Below are positions 1 to 7,622 of a stretch of 43,220 bases of DNA, piece after piece; the first letter of the stretch is position 1; each line of letters starts with the position of its first letter. Origin of the DNA: Myxococcales bacterium (GTDB lineage: Bacteria; Myxococcota_A; Bradymonadia; UBA7976; UBA1532). The notes below the pieces were generated by a model. The model was given only the letters and a program-made list of their open reading frames with translations. It did not search any database and was not told the origin of the DNA. The stretch lies in the NCBI GenBank assembly GCA_002731825.1, contig PCCS01000061.1, positions 1-43,220 of the forward strand, given 5' to 3'. The position numbers and the translations under genes were made by a program.

Positions 1-57
1 AGTTATCGACTCGCGTTCCGACCCGACATCGGTTGGCAGAGTGTGTACTTAAGTCAC

Positions 58-798
58 CTAAAGGCTCGGATCCAATCCAGGCTCAAGCCTGAAAATTTTC
101 GTTGCTATACCTTGATACATGACGGAGGTAAATGGTTGCTGACCAAATTTAATACCGCGTTGCCAGCCGATTGGACCGATGCCGGTTTTATGGTCGATTT
201 TGGCGCCGTTTTGTCGGAGCCATTTTTTTAAATCTTTGGGTTTAATAAACTTTTTCCAATCGTGGGTTCCCCTTGGGACCATTCGGAGCAAATTTTCAGC
301 CAATGTGATCATGACGAAACGTGCTAAGAAACTTTTGTTTATGCAGCTGAAGAAAAGTCGTCCACCTGGTTTCAGAACGCGCAGCATCTCCGTTAAAACG
401 ACCTTTGGATCGTCAACGTGCACAAGCACATCTGTGCAGACAACCAAATCAAAGACCTCATCTTCAAATGGAAGGACTTCCGCTGCTCCAACGCGATAAT
501 CCACATCGAGGCTATCCCTAATCGCCTGGTCATGGGCTGCCTGAATGGCGCCTGGTGCCGAGTCGATCCCGGTCACAAAAGCTCCAGATTGTGCAGCAAG
601 CGTACTTAAAAAGCCTCCGCCGCAGCCAACATCCAAGAGGCGTTGACCAACTGGATCGACGAATCGAGACAAATAGGCCATGCGTGGCTGTGCCAAGCGT
701 CGAAGTGGATCGAGAATGGGACTTGCTTCATCCCACCATGGATCGACCTGGTCATAGATGCTCAGGTCATTTCGAATCACTTTGGGCTGGCGTAACAT
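58..798 (-). CDS. UbiG-like class I SAM-dependent methyltransferase
   Basis: A 246-aa protein of the UbiG/Methyltransf_11 type. UbiG performs the O-methylations of ubiquinone synthesis in the cytoplasm. Visible motifs are an N-terminal YDQ-x3-WWDE segment, the SAM-binding motif I LLDVGCGGGFLS near residue 55, a DLVVCTDVLVHVDDP motif near residue 118, and a C-terminal RGTHDWKKFIKP stretch that is characteristic of UbiG proteins. The ATG at 798 is preceded by a GGAG four bases upstream. The gene lies 28 bp downstream of a small membrane-protein gene on the same strand, so the two may be co-transcribed. The length matches UbiG (about 230-250 aa). The 3-demethylubiquinol role is a family inference. 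Another small-molecule O-methyltransferase function is possible because no other ubiquinone gene is in view. Confidence 0.8.
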   Translation of the reverse strand: MLRQPKVIRNDLSIYDQVDPWWDEASPILDPLRRLAQPRMAYLSRFVDPVGQRLLDVGCGGGFLSTLAAQSGAFVTGIDSAPGAIQAAHDQAIRDSLDVDYRVGAAEVLPFEDEVFDLVVCTDVLVHVDDPKVVLTEMLRVLKPGGRLFFSCINKSFLARFVMITLAENLLRMVPRGTHDWKKFIKPKDLKKWLRQNGAKIDHKTGIGPIGWQRGIKFGQQPFTSVMYQGIATKIFRLEPGLDPSL

Positions 799-826
799 AC
801 GTCTCCGTCTTAGAGGGTCGATGATT

Positions 827-1264
827 TCAGTGACTTGTTCGCTGGGCGAGTCTGGGCGTCGCCAGCCGAACGGATGTCTGCGTGGCCAGCCAGTTACCTG
901 ACGGTATCAACGCTGCAAAAAATAGAGTCATTGCAAGTGAGAAGTTCCGTTCACCCAATATGGTGTCGATCATATTCCCAGGAAACGCAATGGACGTCTC
1001 GAAGGCATAACCACATATTTCTAGAAGACCCAGTATCAATAACCCGCATAAATACTGATCGAACACAGATTTATCTCTGCAGAGGATCGACGCCGGGATG
1101 AGGTAGAGACCGTAGCATGTCAACACTTGCCACCAGTTCGCAAACATGGCGATTTCCATATACTGGCCAATGGCATTCATCGTAAAGCCCAGTGGAATGT
1201 AGACCAGCACATAGGCTAGCCAGAGTCGTTTAGACACGTCCAATCGATCGATTACACTGCGCAT
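827..1264 (-). CDS. small multi-pass membrane protein, unknown function
   Basis: A 145-aa hydrophobic protein that I do not recognise. It has about four candidate membrane segments: LWLAYVLVYIPLGFTMNAIG, WWQVLTCYGLYLIPASIL, YLCGLLILGLLEICGYAF and a C-terminal SLAMTLFFAALIPSGNWLA. The ATG at 1264 is chosen over an upstream in-frame start at 1303 because GAGGAG lies eight bases before it. A likely sigma70-type promoter sits just upstream (TACTAT at 1295-1300 on this strand). The N-terminus is basic and the loops are short, so an inner-membrane location is expected. It precedes the UbiG-like gene by 28 bp. No catalytic motif is visible. Confidence 0.65.
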   Translation of the reverse strand: MRSVIDRLDVSKRLWLAYVLVYIPLGFTMNAIGQYMEIAMFANWWQVLTCYGLYLIPASILCRDKSVFDQYLCGLLILGLLEICGYAFETSIAFPGNMIDTILGERNFSLAMTLFFAALIPSGNWLATQTSVRLATPRLAQRTSH

Positions 1265-1294
1265 GGGGTTCTCCTCGAATCCAGAATAAACGCT

Positions 1295-1328
1295 ATAGTA
1301 CACTAAAACCTACCAATTGGAAGGTTTT
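1295..1328 (-). promoter_or_regulatory. putative promoter with overlapping palindrome
   Basis: Read on the minus strand, TTCCAA (1322-1317), a 16-base spacer and TACTAT (1300-1295) resemble a weak -35 and a good -10. This gives a leader of about 24 nt to the ATG at 1264. The -35 and spacer lie inside an imperfect palindrome at 1305-1328 with 12-base arms (AAAACCTACCAA / TTGGAAGGTTTT on the plus strand) and a single mismatch. A palindrome covering the -35 is typical of an operator. A weak hairpin terminator is the alternative, but no gene upstream on the plus strand would need one. Confidence 0.4.
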
Positions 1329-1441
1329 TGTTTAAATATTTGTCAAAGTTTTTTGTCTCCGCCCGGCCGTGATCGAGCACATCTGAACGGAGAAAAAATC
1401 CATTTGGACGAGCGCTCATTGGCCTATTCTAAGGGGTATTA

Positions 1442-1570
1442 ATGCAGTTCTTACTTTGGTTGACTGTCGCAGTTTTCCCCATGAATTATCCCATTGGCTG
1501 CGTGATTATGAGTCTGCGCAACATTCGAAATCCAAAAGCCTGTCTGTTTGCCAGCGAAGGGTCTGATTGA
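1442..1570 (+). CDS. possible small hydrophobic protein, or 5' part of a frameshifted gene
   Basis: A 42-codon ORF starting at an ATG with AAGGGG five bases upstream. The N-terminal half is hydrophobic (MQFLLWLTVAVFPMNYPIG, then a second apolar patch) and the end is charged. The neighbouring +1-shifted frame continues open from about 1548 to 1742 with a protein-like translation (LIEPIRLVRC, then VWVERLDHSVFG). The two frames together could be one gene of about 100 codons broken by an indel near 1548-1570. I do not recognise either part. It may also be chance. Confidence 0.25.
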   Translation: MQFLLWLTVAVFPMNYPIGCVIMSLRNIRNPKACLFASEGSD

Positions 1571-1961
1571 ACCGATTCGGTTGGTTCGATGCCGTGCGCC
1601 ACACCAGGTTTGGGTAGAGCGCCTTGATCATTCGGTATTCGGGATATCGGATTCAGCGACTACACATCTTGATTTCGACAGGTTTCTTTACAGTAGAGAC
1701 GAGCCCATTGTCGTGAACAGGGGCCTAAGATTCCCGGCTTGACCAGCAGGATATCATTTACCCCAATTAGTCTATGGTTTGATTTGTCTATCTGAAACGA
1801 TTAAGCGGTGGATCGCAGAGTCAATGGGCGTTCAGCCGATGCCCCTCGACGGATCGCGGTCGAGCCATTTCTCACAGTCTCGTGGTTGACCATCAGTGTC
1901 GAATTCTCCCCAATCACCATGGTCTTATTCGCAGGTCCACGGCAGAGGGCCGATGACCTGT

Positions 1962-1973
1962 AACCTCGAGGTT
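1962..1973. promoter_or_regulatory. perfect 12-bp palindrome AACCTCGAGGTT
   Basis: A self-complementary site 78 bases before the epimerase ATG at 2051. A looser outer match (CTGT at 1958-1961, ACAG at 1978-1981) extends the symmetry. It could be an operator for a dimeric regulator. No known consensus is claimed. Confidence 0.25.
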
Positions 1974-1993
1974 GCTGACAGCATCTGTACCCC

Positions 1994-2016
1994 AGACCAC
2001 CACGAGTGCGTGGTCT
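1994..2016. promoter_or_regulatory. inverted repeat in the 5' leader of the epimerase gene
   Basis: Arms AGACCAC (1994-2000) and GTGGTCT (2010-2016) with a nine-base loop, ending 34 bases before the start codon at 2051. It could fold in the mRNA leader or act as an operator. No downstream T-tract is present, so it is not a standard terminator. Confidence 0.25.
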
Positions 2017-2050
2017 ATTCGTGGTCCAACTGCATACAGGGAAATACCGC

Positions 2051-2944
2051 ATGAAATGTCTCGTTACCGGCGCAACCGGGCTCATCGGTCAGGCCCTCAC
2101 GCAGCGCCTGGTCGACCCGATTGTGACTTCGCGGAGGCCAGAGGGGCTGTCGCCAATGTCGTGTATACAGTGGCCCGTCACTGACACGACCCCTGGGCCC
2201 GATGACCCCATTGACGTTGTGTTCCACCTGGCTGGAGAACCTGTGGCGGGCAGTCGTTGGACCCAGGCCCGCATGGATGCCATCCGCAACAGTCGCATCG
2301 ATGGGACACGTCAGCTGGTCTCTTGGATGGCGACTTGGGAGACGACGCCCAAAGTTCTAGTCTGCGCGTCGGCCATTGGATTCTACGGCGACCGGGGTGA
2401 TGAAGTGCTGCTAGAAGACAGCCAGCCAGGATCCAGCTTCCTCGCTGACGTGTGTCGTGATTGGGAATCAGAAGCCGCTCGAGCTCGAGACCTAGGGATT
2501 CGAGTTGTCTTTGCCCGCATCGGAATCGTTTTGGCCGAACAGGGGGGCGCCCTGGACAAAATGGTGCCTCCGTTCAAAATGGGGGTTGGTGGCCCCCTGG
2601 GTAGCGGTCGACAATGGATGTCTTGGATTCATCTCGACGACGTGGTGGGTCTGCTCCTGCACGCGGCCGAGTCGGACATTTCTGGCCCCCTCAATACGGT
2701 GGCGCCACAACCCAGCACAAATGCCGAGTTCAGTCGGGTGCTCGCAGGACAGTTGCGACGCCCCTCGTTTCTCCGTGCACCAGCGTTTGCCCTTCGTTTA
2801 GGACTGGGGAAAATGAGCGACATTGTCCTCGCATCCCAGAACGTTTTGCCGCGAGTGGCAGAGGAGACAGGTTACGTATTTCAGCAGCCCACCTTGGAGG
2901 GGGCGATTCAATCATGCCTAAGTGGCAAGGGAGGCCGGCCGTGA
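2051..2944 (+). CDS. TIGR01777-family NAD(P)-dependent epimerase (YfcH-like)
   Basis: A 297-aa atypical short-chain dehydrogenase. The protein starts MKCLVTGATGLIGQAL, giving the Rossmann GxxGxxG at residues 7-13 directly after the start, so the ATG at 2051 is preferred over the in-frame upstream ATG at 2006. Family hallmarks are NLAGEPV-like HLAGEPVAGSRWT, then ASAIGFYGDRGDEVL with the Tyr of the active-site region, PPFKMGVGGPLGSGRQWMSWIHLDD, and a C-terminal DUF1731-type segment (ASQNVLPRVAEETGYVFQQPTLEGAI). The substrate of the family is unknown. E. coli YfcH is the namesake. The gene is coupled to the downstream SRPBCC gene by a GTGA stop/start overlap. Fusions of these two domain types are known in other bacteria, which supports a joint function. 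Confidence 0.88.
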   Translation: MKCLVTGATGLIGQALTQRLVDPIVTSRRPEGLSPMSCIQWPVTDTTPGPDDPIDVVFHLAGEPVAGSRWTQARMDAIRNSRIDGTRQLVSWMATWETTPKVLVCASAIGFYGDRGDEVLLEDSQPGSSFLADVCRDWESEAARARDLGIRVVFARIGIVLAEQGGALDKMVPPFKMGVGGPLGSGRQWMSWIHLDDVVGLLLHAAESDISGPLNTVAPQPSTNAEFSRVLAGQLRRPSFLRAPAFALRLGLGKMSDIVLASQNVLPRVAEETGYVFQQPTLEGAIQSCLSGKGGRP

Positions 2945-3432
2945 CGATCGAACCAAATGGAAACGAATTTATCCTGCATCAGGAGCAGTTCATCGCCCAA
3001 CCATTGAGCCGTGTATGGGACTTTTTCTCCAATGCGGAAAATCTGGAGCGCTTAACGCCCGATTTTCTCAATTTCAAAATCTTAACCCCAACACCCATCG
3101 AGATGGGCGAAGGCTCGCTCATCGATTACCGCATACGCTTGTTTGGTGTTCCAATGAACTGGCGAACGGAAATTATTCACCTTGAACCGCCCTTTCGGTT
3201 CGTCGACCAGCAACTCAAAGGGCCCTACGCCAAGTGGTATCATGAACACCGATTTGAAGAAGTTGATGGGGGCACTCTCATGACCGACCGAGTCGAGTAC
3301 CGGGTGCCGTTCTCAGCGCTCGGACAGCTGGCTCACTCAGTCATGGTGAAGCGCACGCTCCAACGAATATTCAAGTACAGGTACGATGCTGTGAGCGACG
3401 TATTTAGCGAACCAGCGGAGCGAGCAGCTTAA
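2941..3432 (+). CDS. SRPBCC (START-like) ligand-binding protein
   Basis: A 163-aa protein of the SRPBCC/polyketide-cyclase-like helix-grip fold. Typical features are the opening strand FILHQEQFIAQPLSRVWDFFSNAENLERLTPDFLNF, then RIRLFGVPMNWRTEI, FVDQQLKGPYAKWYHEHRFEE and TLMTDRVEYRVPFS. This is the common CoxG-like/cell-division-inhibitor-annotated subgroup that travels with TIGR01777 epimerases. I choose the GTG at 2941. It overlaps the previous stop as GTGA and has AAGGGAGG six bases upstream. An in-frame ATG at 2914 would overlap the epimerase by 31 bases with a poorly spaced Shine-Dalgarno. A hydrophobic ligand in the cytoplasm is likely, but its identity is unknown. The gene ends tail-to-tail with the acyltransferase gene, overlapping by four bases. 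Confidence 0.85.
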   Translation: MTIEPNGNEFILHQEQFIAQPLSRVWDFFSNAENLERLTPDFLNFKILTPTPIEMGEGSLIDYRIRLFGVPMNWRTEIIHLEPPFRFVDQQLKGPYAKWYHEHRFEEVDGGTLMTDRVEYRVPFSALGQLAHSVMVKRTLQRIFKYRYDAVSDVFSEPAERAA

Positions 3433-4196
3433 GGATTAGGGTGCATTTCAAGTTCGAGCTTTCTAAGGCGTTCAAAGGTCCACTGCGCCAGCTTCCGAAA
3501 ATCGTCACTGGTCGCTGAGTCTGAGCCCACGCCCCGCGCATGAAGCCACGCGTTGTCCACCGCGAGCGGCTCGTCAAAGAGCACTCTCACGTGGCGGCCA
3601 CGCTTTGGGATTGTCGTTCCAATCGGCAGGACGTCCTGCATCCCGTAATGATAAAATGGAGCAAGCACGGGTTTGGCCTCGGCAATTAATTGGCCGATGC
3701 CCAACTTAAATGGTGTTTTCAGCCGTGCATGTTCGTCGCGCGTTCGGCCTCCTTCCGGAAATATGTGAACCCAATCACCCGCCTTCAGCCGCTCTGCTAA
3801 GAAAGCCAAACCGGGCTGATCGAGGCCCGCCCCTCTGACAATGGGCACGCACTTACCTGCGGCAGAGATGAACCCTTTGAATGCACTGCCGTAAAAATTT
3901 CGATGGTCTGCTCCGATCCAGCGAACATCGGAGAACTTAACTCGCCCTAGGTTGGAGACCAGGAGGGGGTCGTCAAACAGTGAAACATGGTTACTGAACG
4001 ATAGGATCCCCCGTGTCGATGTCTGGAAGGCATGGTCCCAATTGTGTCTCCCAATAAACTCCAAACGGTTTAATTTGGTCATTACGAACCGAGAATATCC
4101 GACAACGGCCGCACATAAGACTTTCTGATATGGACGCGCTTTCGGGTTCCAATGACGCAACTCAAAGTCTAAATCCATCTCGTTTTTATCTGACAA
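3429..4196 (-). CDS. PlsC-type 1-acyl-sn-glycerol-3-phosphate acyltransferase
   Basis: A 255-aa lysophospholipid acyltransferase-like protein. It carries the catalytic NHX4D motif (NHVSLFD, His70 and Asp75), the acceptor-binding FPEGGRTRD near residue 146 and a hydrophobic N-terminal segment (VLCAAVVGYSRFVM) that could contact the inner membrane. Known family members move an acyl chain to lysophosphatidate or remodel lysolipids. The FSNHVSLFDDPLL and GKCVPIVRG context resembles the tafazzin-like branch. The frame opens with TTG at 4196. An ATG at 4178 (six codons later) is equally possible, and neither has a strong Shine-Dalgarno. It converges on the SRPBCC gene with a four-base overlap of stop codons. 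The exact lipid substrate cannot be read from the sequence. Confidence 0.85.
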   Translation of the reverse strand: MSDKNEMDLDFELRHWNPKARPYQKVLCAAVVGYSRFVMTKLNRLEFIGRHNWDHAFQTSTRGILSFSNHVSLFDDPLLVSNLGRVKFSDVRWIGADHRNFYGSAFKGFISAAGKCVPIVRGAGLDQPGLAFLAERLKAGDWVHIFPEGGRTRDEHARLKTPFKLGIGQLIAEAKPVLAPFYHYGMQDVLPIGTTIPKRGRHVRVLFDEPLAVDNAWLHARGVGSDSATSDDFRKLAQWTFERLRKLELEMHPNP

Positions 4197-4352
4197 GGCC
4201 CTGACCTTTCTTCACGTGTGGCTGATGTTGATCTGGTCTTCGTTTGCACTCGGTCAATCCTATCATCGAAATGCCGCCAGTGACATCCGCATCACAGAAC
4301 TATTTGTTTTTGTCTCAGAGTCATGGGACCTTGAAAAATGGTCGACGAAGTA

Positions 4353-4372
4353 ACTCCTGTCGGGTCAGGAGT
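4353..4372 (+). promoter_or_regulatory. hairpin in the leader of the cytochrome-propeller gene
   Basis: Arms ACTCCTG (4353-4359) and CAGGAGT (4366-4372) with a six-base loop TCGGGT form a perfect 7-bp stem, 67 bases upstream of the ATG at 4440. It is not followed by a T-tract, so it is either an mRNA leader structure or an operator. Confidence 0.3.
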
Positions 4373-4439
4373 ATCATGTGGCCTCGGGTCGCTCATAGAA
4401 GGTCGACATACACTGCGTGCGTGTCTAGGAGGGAGAGAT

Positions 4440-7400
4440 ATGGCCGCGGACAAAACAGTTTTTTTGCTGTTTCTGGTCGGGATTTTGAGCGCGTCTGGAT
4501 GCGCCTCTGAACAGTCTGCGGTGACCGGTTCATGCGTCGAACCTTGGGCCCCTCATTACGGCAACCGATTTCTGGCGGGCGAGACCTTTTACTTGCCCAA
4601 CATCGTAGATAATGGGGCCTGTCGCTCGGCACGCTGGGTGCTTTCAAAAGCGCCGCTCGCAAATACGTCTGAATTGCTTACGAACGAGACCTTGACGCGC
4701 TTCAACCCCTTGGTCGAGGGTCGATTTGAGTTTAACCTATTGGATGCTGTTGAAGGGGCTGCACCGTCGACCATCTCGTTGACAGTGATCGATCCACTGG
4801 TCAGACCGTTTCACAATTATAATTACTTTCCAGCCCAAAATGCAGCTGTGGCCGTCGGTCCGATTCTTTGGGTCGCCGGTGTCTATACGCCACAGATCGC
4901 GCGCTTTGACACTGAATCAGGTGACCACCTCGAGCCAATATTGGTGGGTCAATGGCCAACATCATTGACCTATATTGACGATCTGAACCTTATTTTGGTG
5001 ACTAACAAAGCCAGCGACACCTTGGGTTTCGTAGATGTCGACACTGGCCGCCAAATAGATGGTTTATGGATTGGAGATGAACCAGCGAGTGTTGTCTACA
5101 ATGCGGTGGACCGACGCGCCTATATTTCGCTTTCGGGCGCAAACTCGGTCGCCGTAGTCGATGTGGAGAGCCGCACCTTAATTAAAACGATACCTGTAGT
5201 CTTTGACCCACTAGCAATTGCAGTGTCACCCGATGGTCAGCAGGTCGCAGTTGCGTCTCATCGGTCCGGTCAGGTCGACATGTATCCTTATCCAGACCGG
5301 GCTGTGACCGAAGAAAAAGATGTTGCCATCATCGAGACCAGCTCACTGGAGGTCAGCGGTCATCTCTTGGATGTAGCATCGACCATTCATGCAATGGATT
5401 TCACCCGCGGTGGCGCTCTGCGATTGATCGGCACAGTCAATCGCATTGAAGGTCAGCTCAATGAACCCGCTACCGAGAGTTTTCAGCATCGGATAATGGA
5501 GTTCGAGACATTCTCGGGAGCCGCGACCCCGACCGTGAGTGTCGATCTGAGTCGACAACCTTCATCCGCCGGATCGACGGGTACCTTGCATGGATTCGTC
5601 GAATGCGCAGGGTCTTTTTGGGTTGTCGCAGAAGGGTCGGATGCGCTTCTCAAACTCGACGATGAGTATCAAGAAGTCTCTCGGATTTCAGTGGTCGGTC
5701 GACCGCGAGTCGTCAGCTGCCTAAATGGCTATCCGTACGTGATTTCTTCAAATCGAATGACGGTCACGAAGATTGACGACCAGCCTACAGTGAAGGGCCT
5801 TGGACTCACTGAGCGCAGACATGCTCTCTTAATCGACGGGCTCGAGCGATTCACCGGTCAAGGCGATGGCCCGGCGGATAATCGCAGTTGCAATAATTGT
5901 CACGTCGACGGTCTCACTGACCGAGTTATTTGGAACGCCGGACCGGTCGTCAGCCGTCTGATGACCCGCCCACTGCGTTGGTTAGAAGGGACCAGCATGA
6001 TCGGCTGGGATGGGTACGTAGGGAGCGTACGAATCAGCGGATATGTCGGCGGCTCGACCATTAATCATCGAGGTAATACTGAAGAGTCCGACCAATTAGG
6101 CGCCTATCTCGCTTCACTCATGCCATCACCGCCGGCGAATAGTTTGACGAGACGGGATGGGTCTCTGTCCCAGCAGGCATTACGGGGAAAACAGCTTTTT
6201 GAGGGCGATGCGGGCTGCAGTGGCTGCCATGCGGGCCTTGTTACGACCAGCCGCACTGTGCTTCCAGATGGTTTAACGCCAGGTCAAACGGATATTCCAA
6301 GTTTGGTCGATGTTGCTCGGATTGGGTCTTGGTATAAAACGGGTGCAATGACCTCGTTGACCAATACGGTGATCGATACGGCCGAGCAGTTCGGACGGCC
6401 TCTGTCCAATTCAGAGGTCGCCGACGTAGTCCGCTATCTCGGAGAGCTGACGGGTCGAGACTTCTTTCCATTGAATGTGGATTTTGGCCCCGACGCGGAA
6501 CGGTTTCCCATAGATGGTGAGATTAAAATCACCTTTTCTTATCCCTTATTCGAGCTCCGGGCCAACTTAATGATGGTCAAAATAATCTCCAATGCCGGTG
6601 TCGAATTGCCTGTGGACTATCGCGTCGATGGTCGCCAACTGTTTATCAAACCGGCGTCCAGACTCGACCCAGACCAAGGCTATCAGTTGCTGATAGAGAA
6701 AGGCATTGTAGGCGACCATGGTGTGCCGCTCGATGCAGATCACGTCGTGCCATTCAAGACGTCGATGGGGAGTCAATTGACACTGGAAGGTGATTATATA
6801 GTCACCATTAAAGTGCCGATGTTCGACTTCAATAGCGGTGAATTTGATTGGGACAATTTAGTCGACCAGACCTTTAAATTGAATGCTGAACCAACCGCTC
6901 AGGGGGCGCGCACTCGTCTAGATTTTGGTGGAGGCATGGTCTACCAAACCAGTATCGTCCTCGATGGCGAGTTTCTCTATTCCGAACATCTACCGGTTGC
7001 TGTCGGACCCTCTTTTTTGAACGGATCGCCAATGGTTGGCGCGATAGTCGATTCGGATTCAGACGGCATTATCGATACGGTTTCGGGTCAATTGACATTG
7101 AGCGGACCAGGGATTGAACTTCCTGAATTAAGCTTTCAATTTGACGTTGATACACCGGGCGGTTGCAATGTCGGTACAGAGGGAGATGCCGCACCCGTCA
7201 TCGACAGAGATGGAGAGTCCATCGTCATCGACTGGGGGGCTGGCGGGGCACTGGCATTTTTTGTGACCACGCCCGATGCGACACTGCCCATCGGACCAGG
7301 CGTTGTCGATGGGGGTGAGACATTTTGGGCATTGAGTGCCTCAGATTTCCCCAACACATTCGCGGGCCCCTTAATTTATGGGGTCACACCAGACTCAGCG

Positions 7401-7523
7401 CTTGACATTACTGCTGATAATGGTGGAACAACAGGCGGCGCGACTTTGGAATCAGGACAATGTTACCGATTTAGCGTAGTGGTTGACTTTGCATACTCGC
7501 ATACGACATTAATTTGGCCATAA
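4440..7523 (+). CDS. lipoprotein with YVTN-type beta-propeller, two CXXCH heme sites and Ig-like domain
   Basis: A 1027-aa exported protein. The ATG at 4440 is chosen because AGGAGG lies seven bases upstream and the product then opens with a lipoprotein signal peptide (MAADKTVFLLFLVGILSASGC; lipobox Cys about residue 21). Residues of roughly 110-470 form a YVTN/NHL-like beta-propeller (repeats such as NSVAVVDVESRTLIKTI and PLAIAVSPDGQQVAVASH). Two c-type heme motifs follow: C484-NN-C487-H (SCNNCHVDG) and C593-SG-C596-H (GCSGCHAGL). The spacing resembles the MauG/di-heme peroxidase-like module often fused to propellers. After that comes an Ig-like Big_5 domain (FPIDGEIKITFSYPL) and a beta-rich C-terminus. 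It is likely periplasmic or outer-membrane anchored and could pass electrons for the molybdenum hydroxylase encoded 1 kb downstream. That link is inferred. Confidence 0.82.
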   Translation: MAADKTVFLLFLVGILSASGCASEQSAVTGSCVEPWAPHYGNRFLAGETFYLPNIVDNGACRSARWVLSKAPLANTSELLTNETLTRFNPLVEGRFEFNLLDAVEGAAPSTISLTVIDPLVRPFHNYNYFPAQNAAVAVGPILWVAGVYTPQIARFDTESGDHLEPILVGQWPTSLTYIDDLNLILVTNKASDTLGFVDVDTGRQIDGLWIGDEPASVVYNAVDRRAYISLSGANSVAVVDVESRTLIKTIPVVFDPLAIAVSPDGQQVAVASHRSGQVDMYPYPDRAVTEEKDVAIIETSSLEVSGHLLDVASTIHAMDFTRGGALRLIGTVNRIEGQLNEPATESFQHRIMEFETFSGAATPTVSVDLSRQPSSAGSTGTLHGFVECAGSFWVVAEGSDALLKLDDEYQEVSRISVVGRPRVVSCLNGYPYVISSNRMTVTKIDDQPTVKGLGLTERRHALLIDGLERFTGQGDGPADNRSCNNCHVDGLTDRVIWNAGPVVSRLMTRPLRWLEGTSMIGWDGYVGSVRISGYVGGSTINHRGNTEESDQLGAYLASLMPSPPANSLTRRDGSLSQQALRGKQLFEGDAGCSGCHAGLVTTSRTVLPDGLTPGQTDIPSLVDVARIGSWYKTGAMTSLTNTVIDTAEQFGRPLSNSEVADVVRYLGELTGRDFFPLNVDFGPDAERFPIDGEIKITFSYPLFELRANLMMVKIISNAGVELPVDYRVDGRQLFIKPASRLDPDQGYQLLIEKGIVGDHGVPLDADHVVPFKTSMGSQLTLEGDYIVTIKVPMFDFNSGEFDWDNLVDQTFKLNAEPTAQGARTRLDFGGGMVYQTSIVLDGEFLYSEHLPVAVGPSFLNGSPMVGAIVDSDSDGIIDTVSGQLTLSGPGIELPELSFQFDVDTPGGCNVGTEGDAAPVIDRDGESIVIDWGAGGALAFFVTTPDATLPIGPGVVDGGETFWALSASDFPNTFAGPLIYGVTPDSALDITADNGGTTGGATLESGQCYRFSVVVDFAYSHTTLIWP

Positions 7524-7622
7524 TCGGTGGCACGTATCCGACAGGGTCTGTGGCTTTAACTCAAATTGGATTAAATTACTCTCGATGCTTCGGCTCGAGA
7601 TTTCAAACGAAGGATATCTTCA

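Larger units (their letters stand above)
1329..2050. other. gene-poor intergenic region
   Basis: About 720 bases without a convincing gene. It holds the doubtful small ORF at 1442-1570 and a partly overlapping reading frame to 1742, then several symmetrical sequences before the epimerase gene: a perfect 12-base palindrome at 1962-1973 and a 7-base-arm inverted repeat at 1994-2016. The long minus-strand frame across 1801-2085 has an Arg/Pro/Ser-rich translation with no domain or start context and is treated as noise. I see no tRNA or other RNA gene. Confidence 0.5.

Noticed and set aside
1801..2085. 94-aa minus-strand frame opposite the epimerase leader
   Set aside because: Arg/Pro/Ser-rich translation without a domain, overlaps the regulatory-looking region and the start of the epimerase.
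2614..2940. Upstream extension of the SRPBCC reading frame
   Set aside because: It overlaps the epimerase gene. The GTG at 2941 with a strong Shine-Dalgarno and GTGA coupling is the better start.
7529..7545. TGGCACG element resembling the -24 part of a sigma54 promoter
   Set aside because: The matching -12 TTGC is absent at the right spacing.
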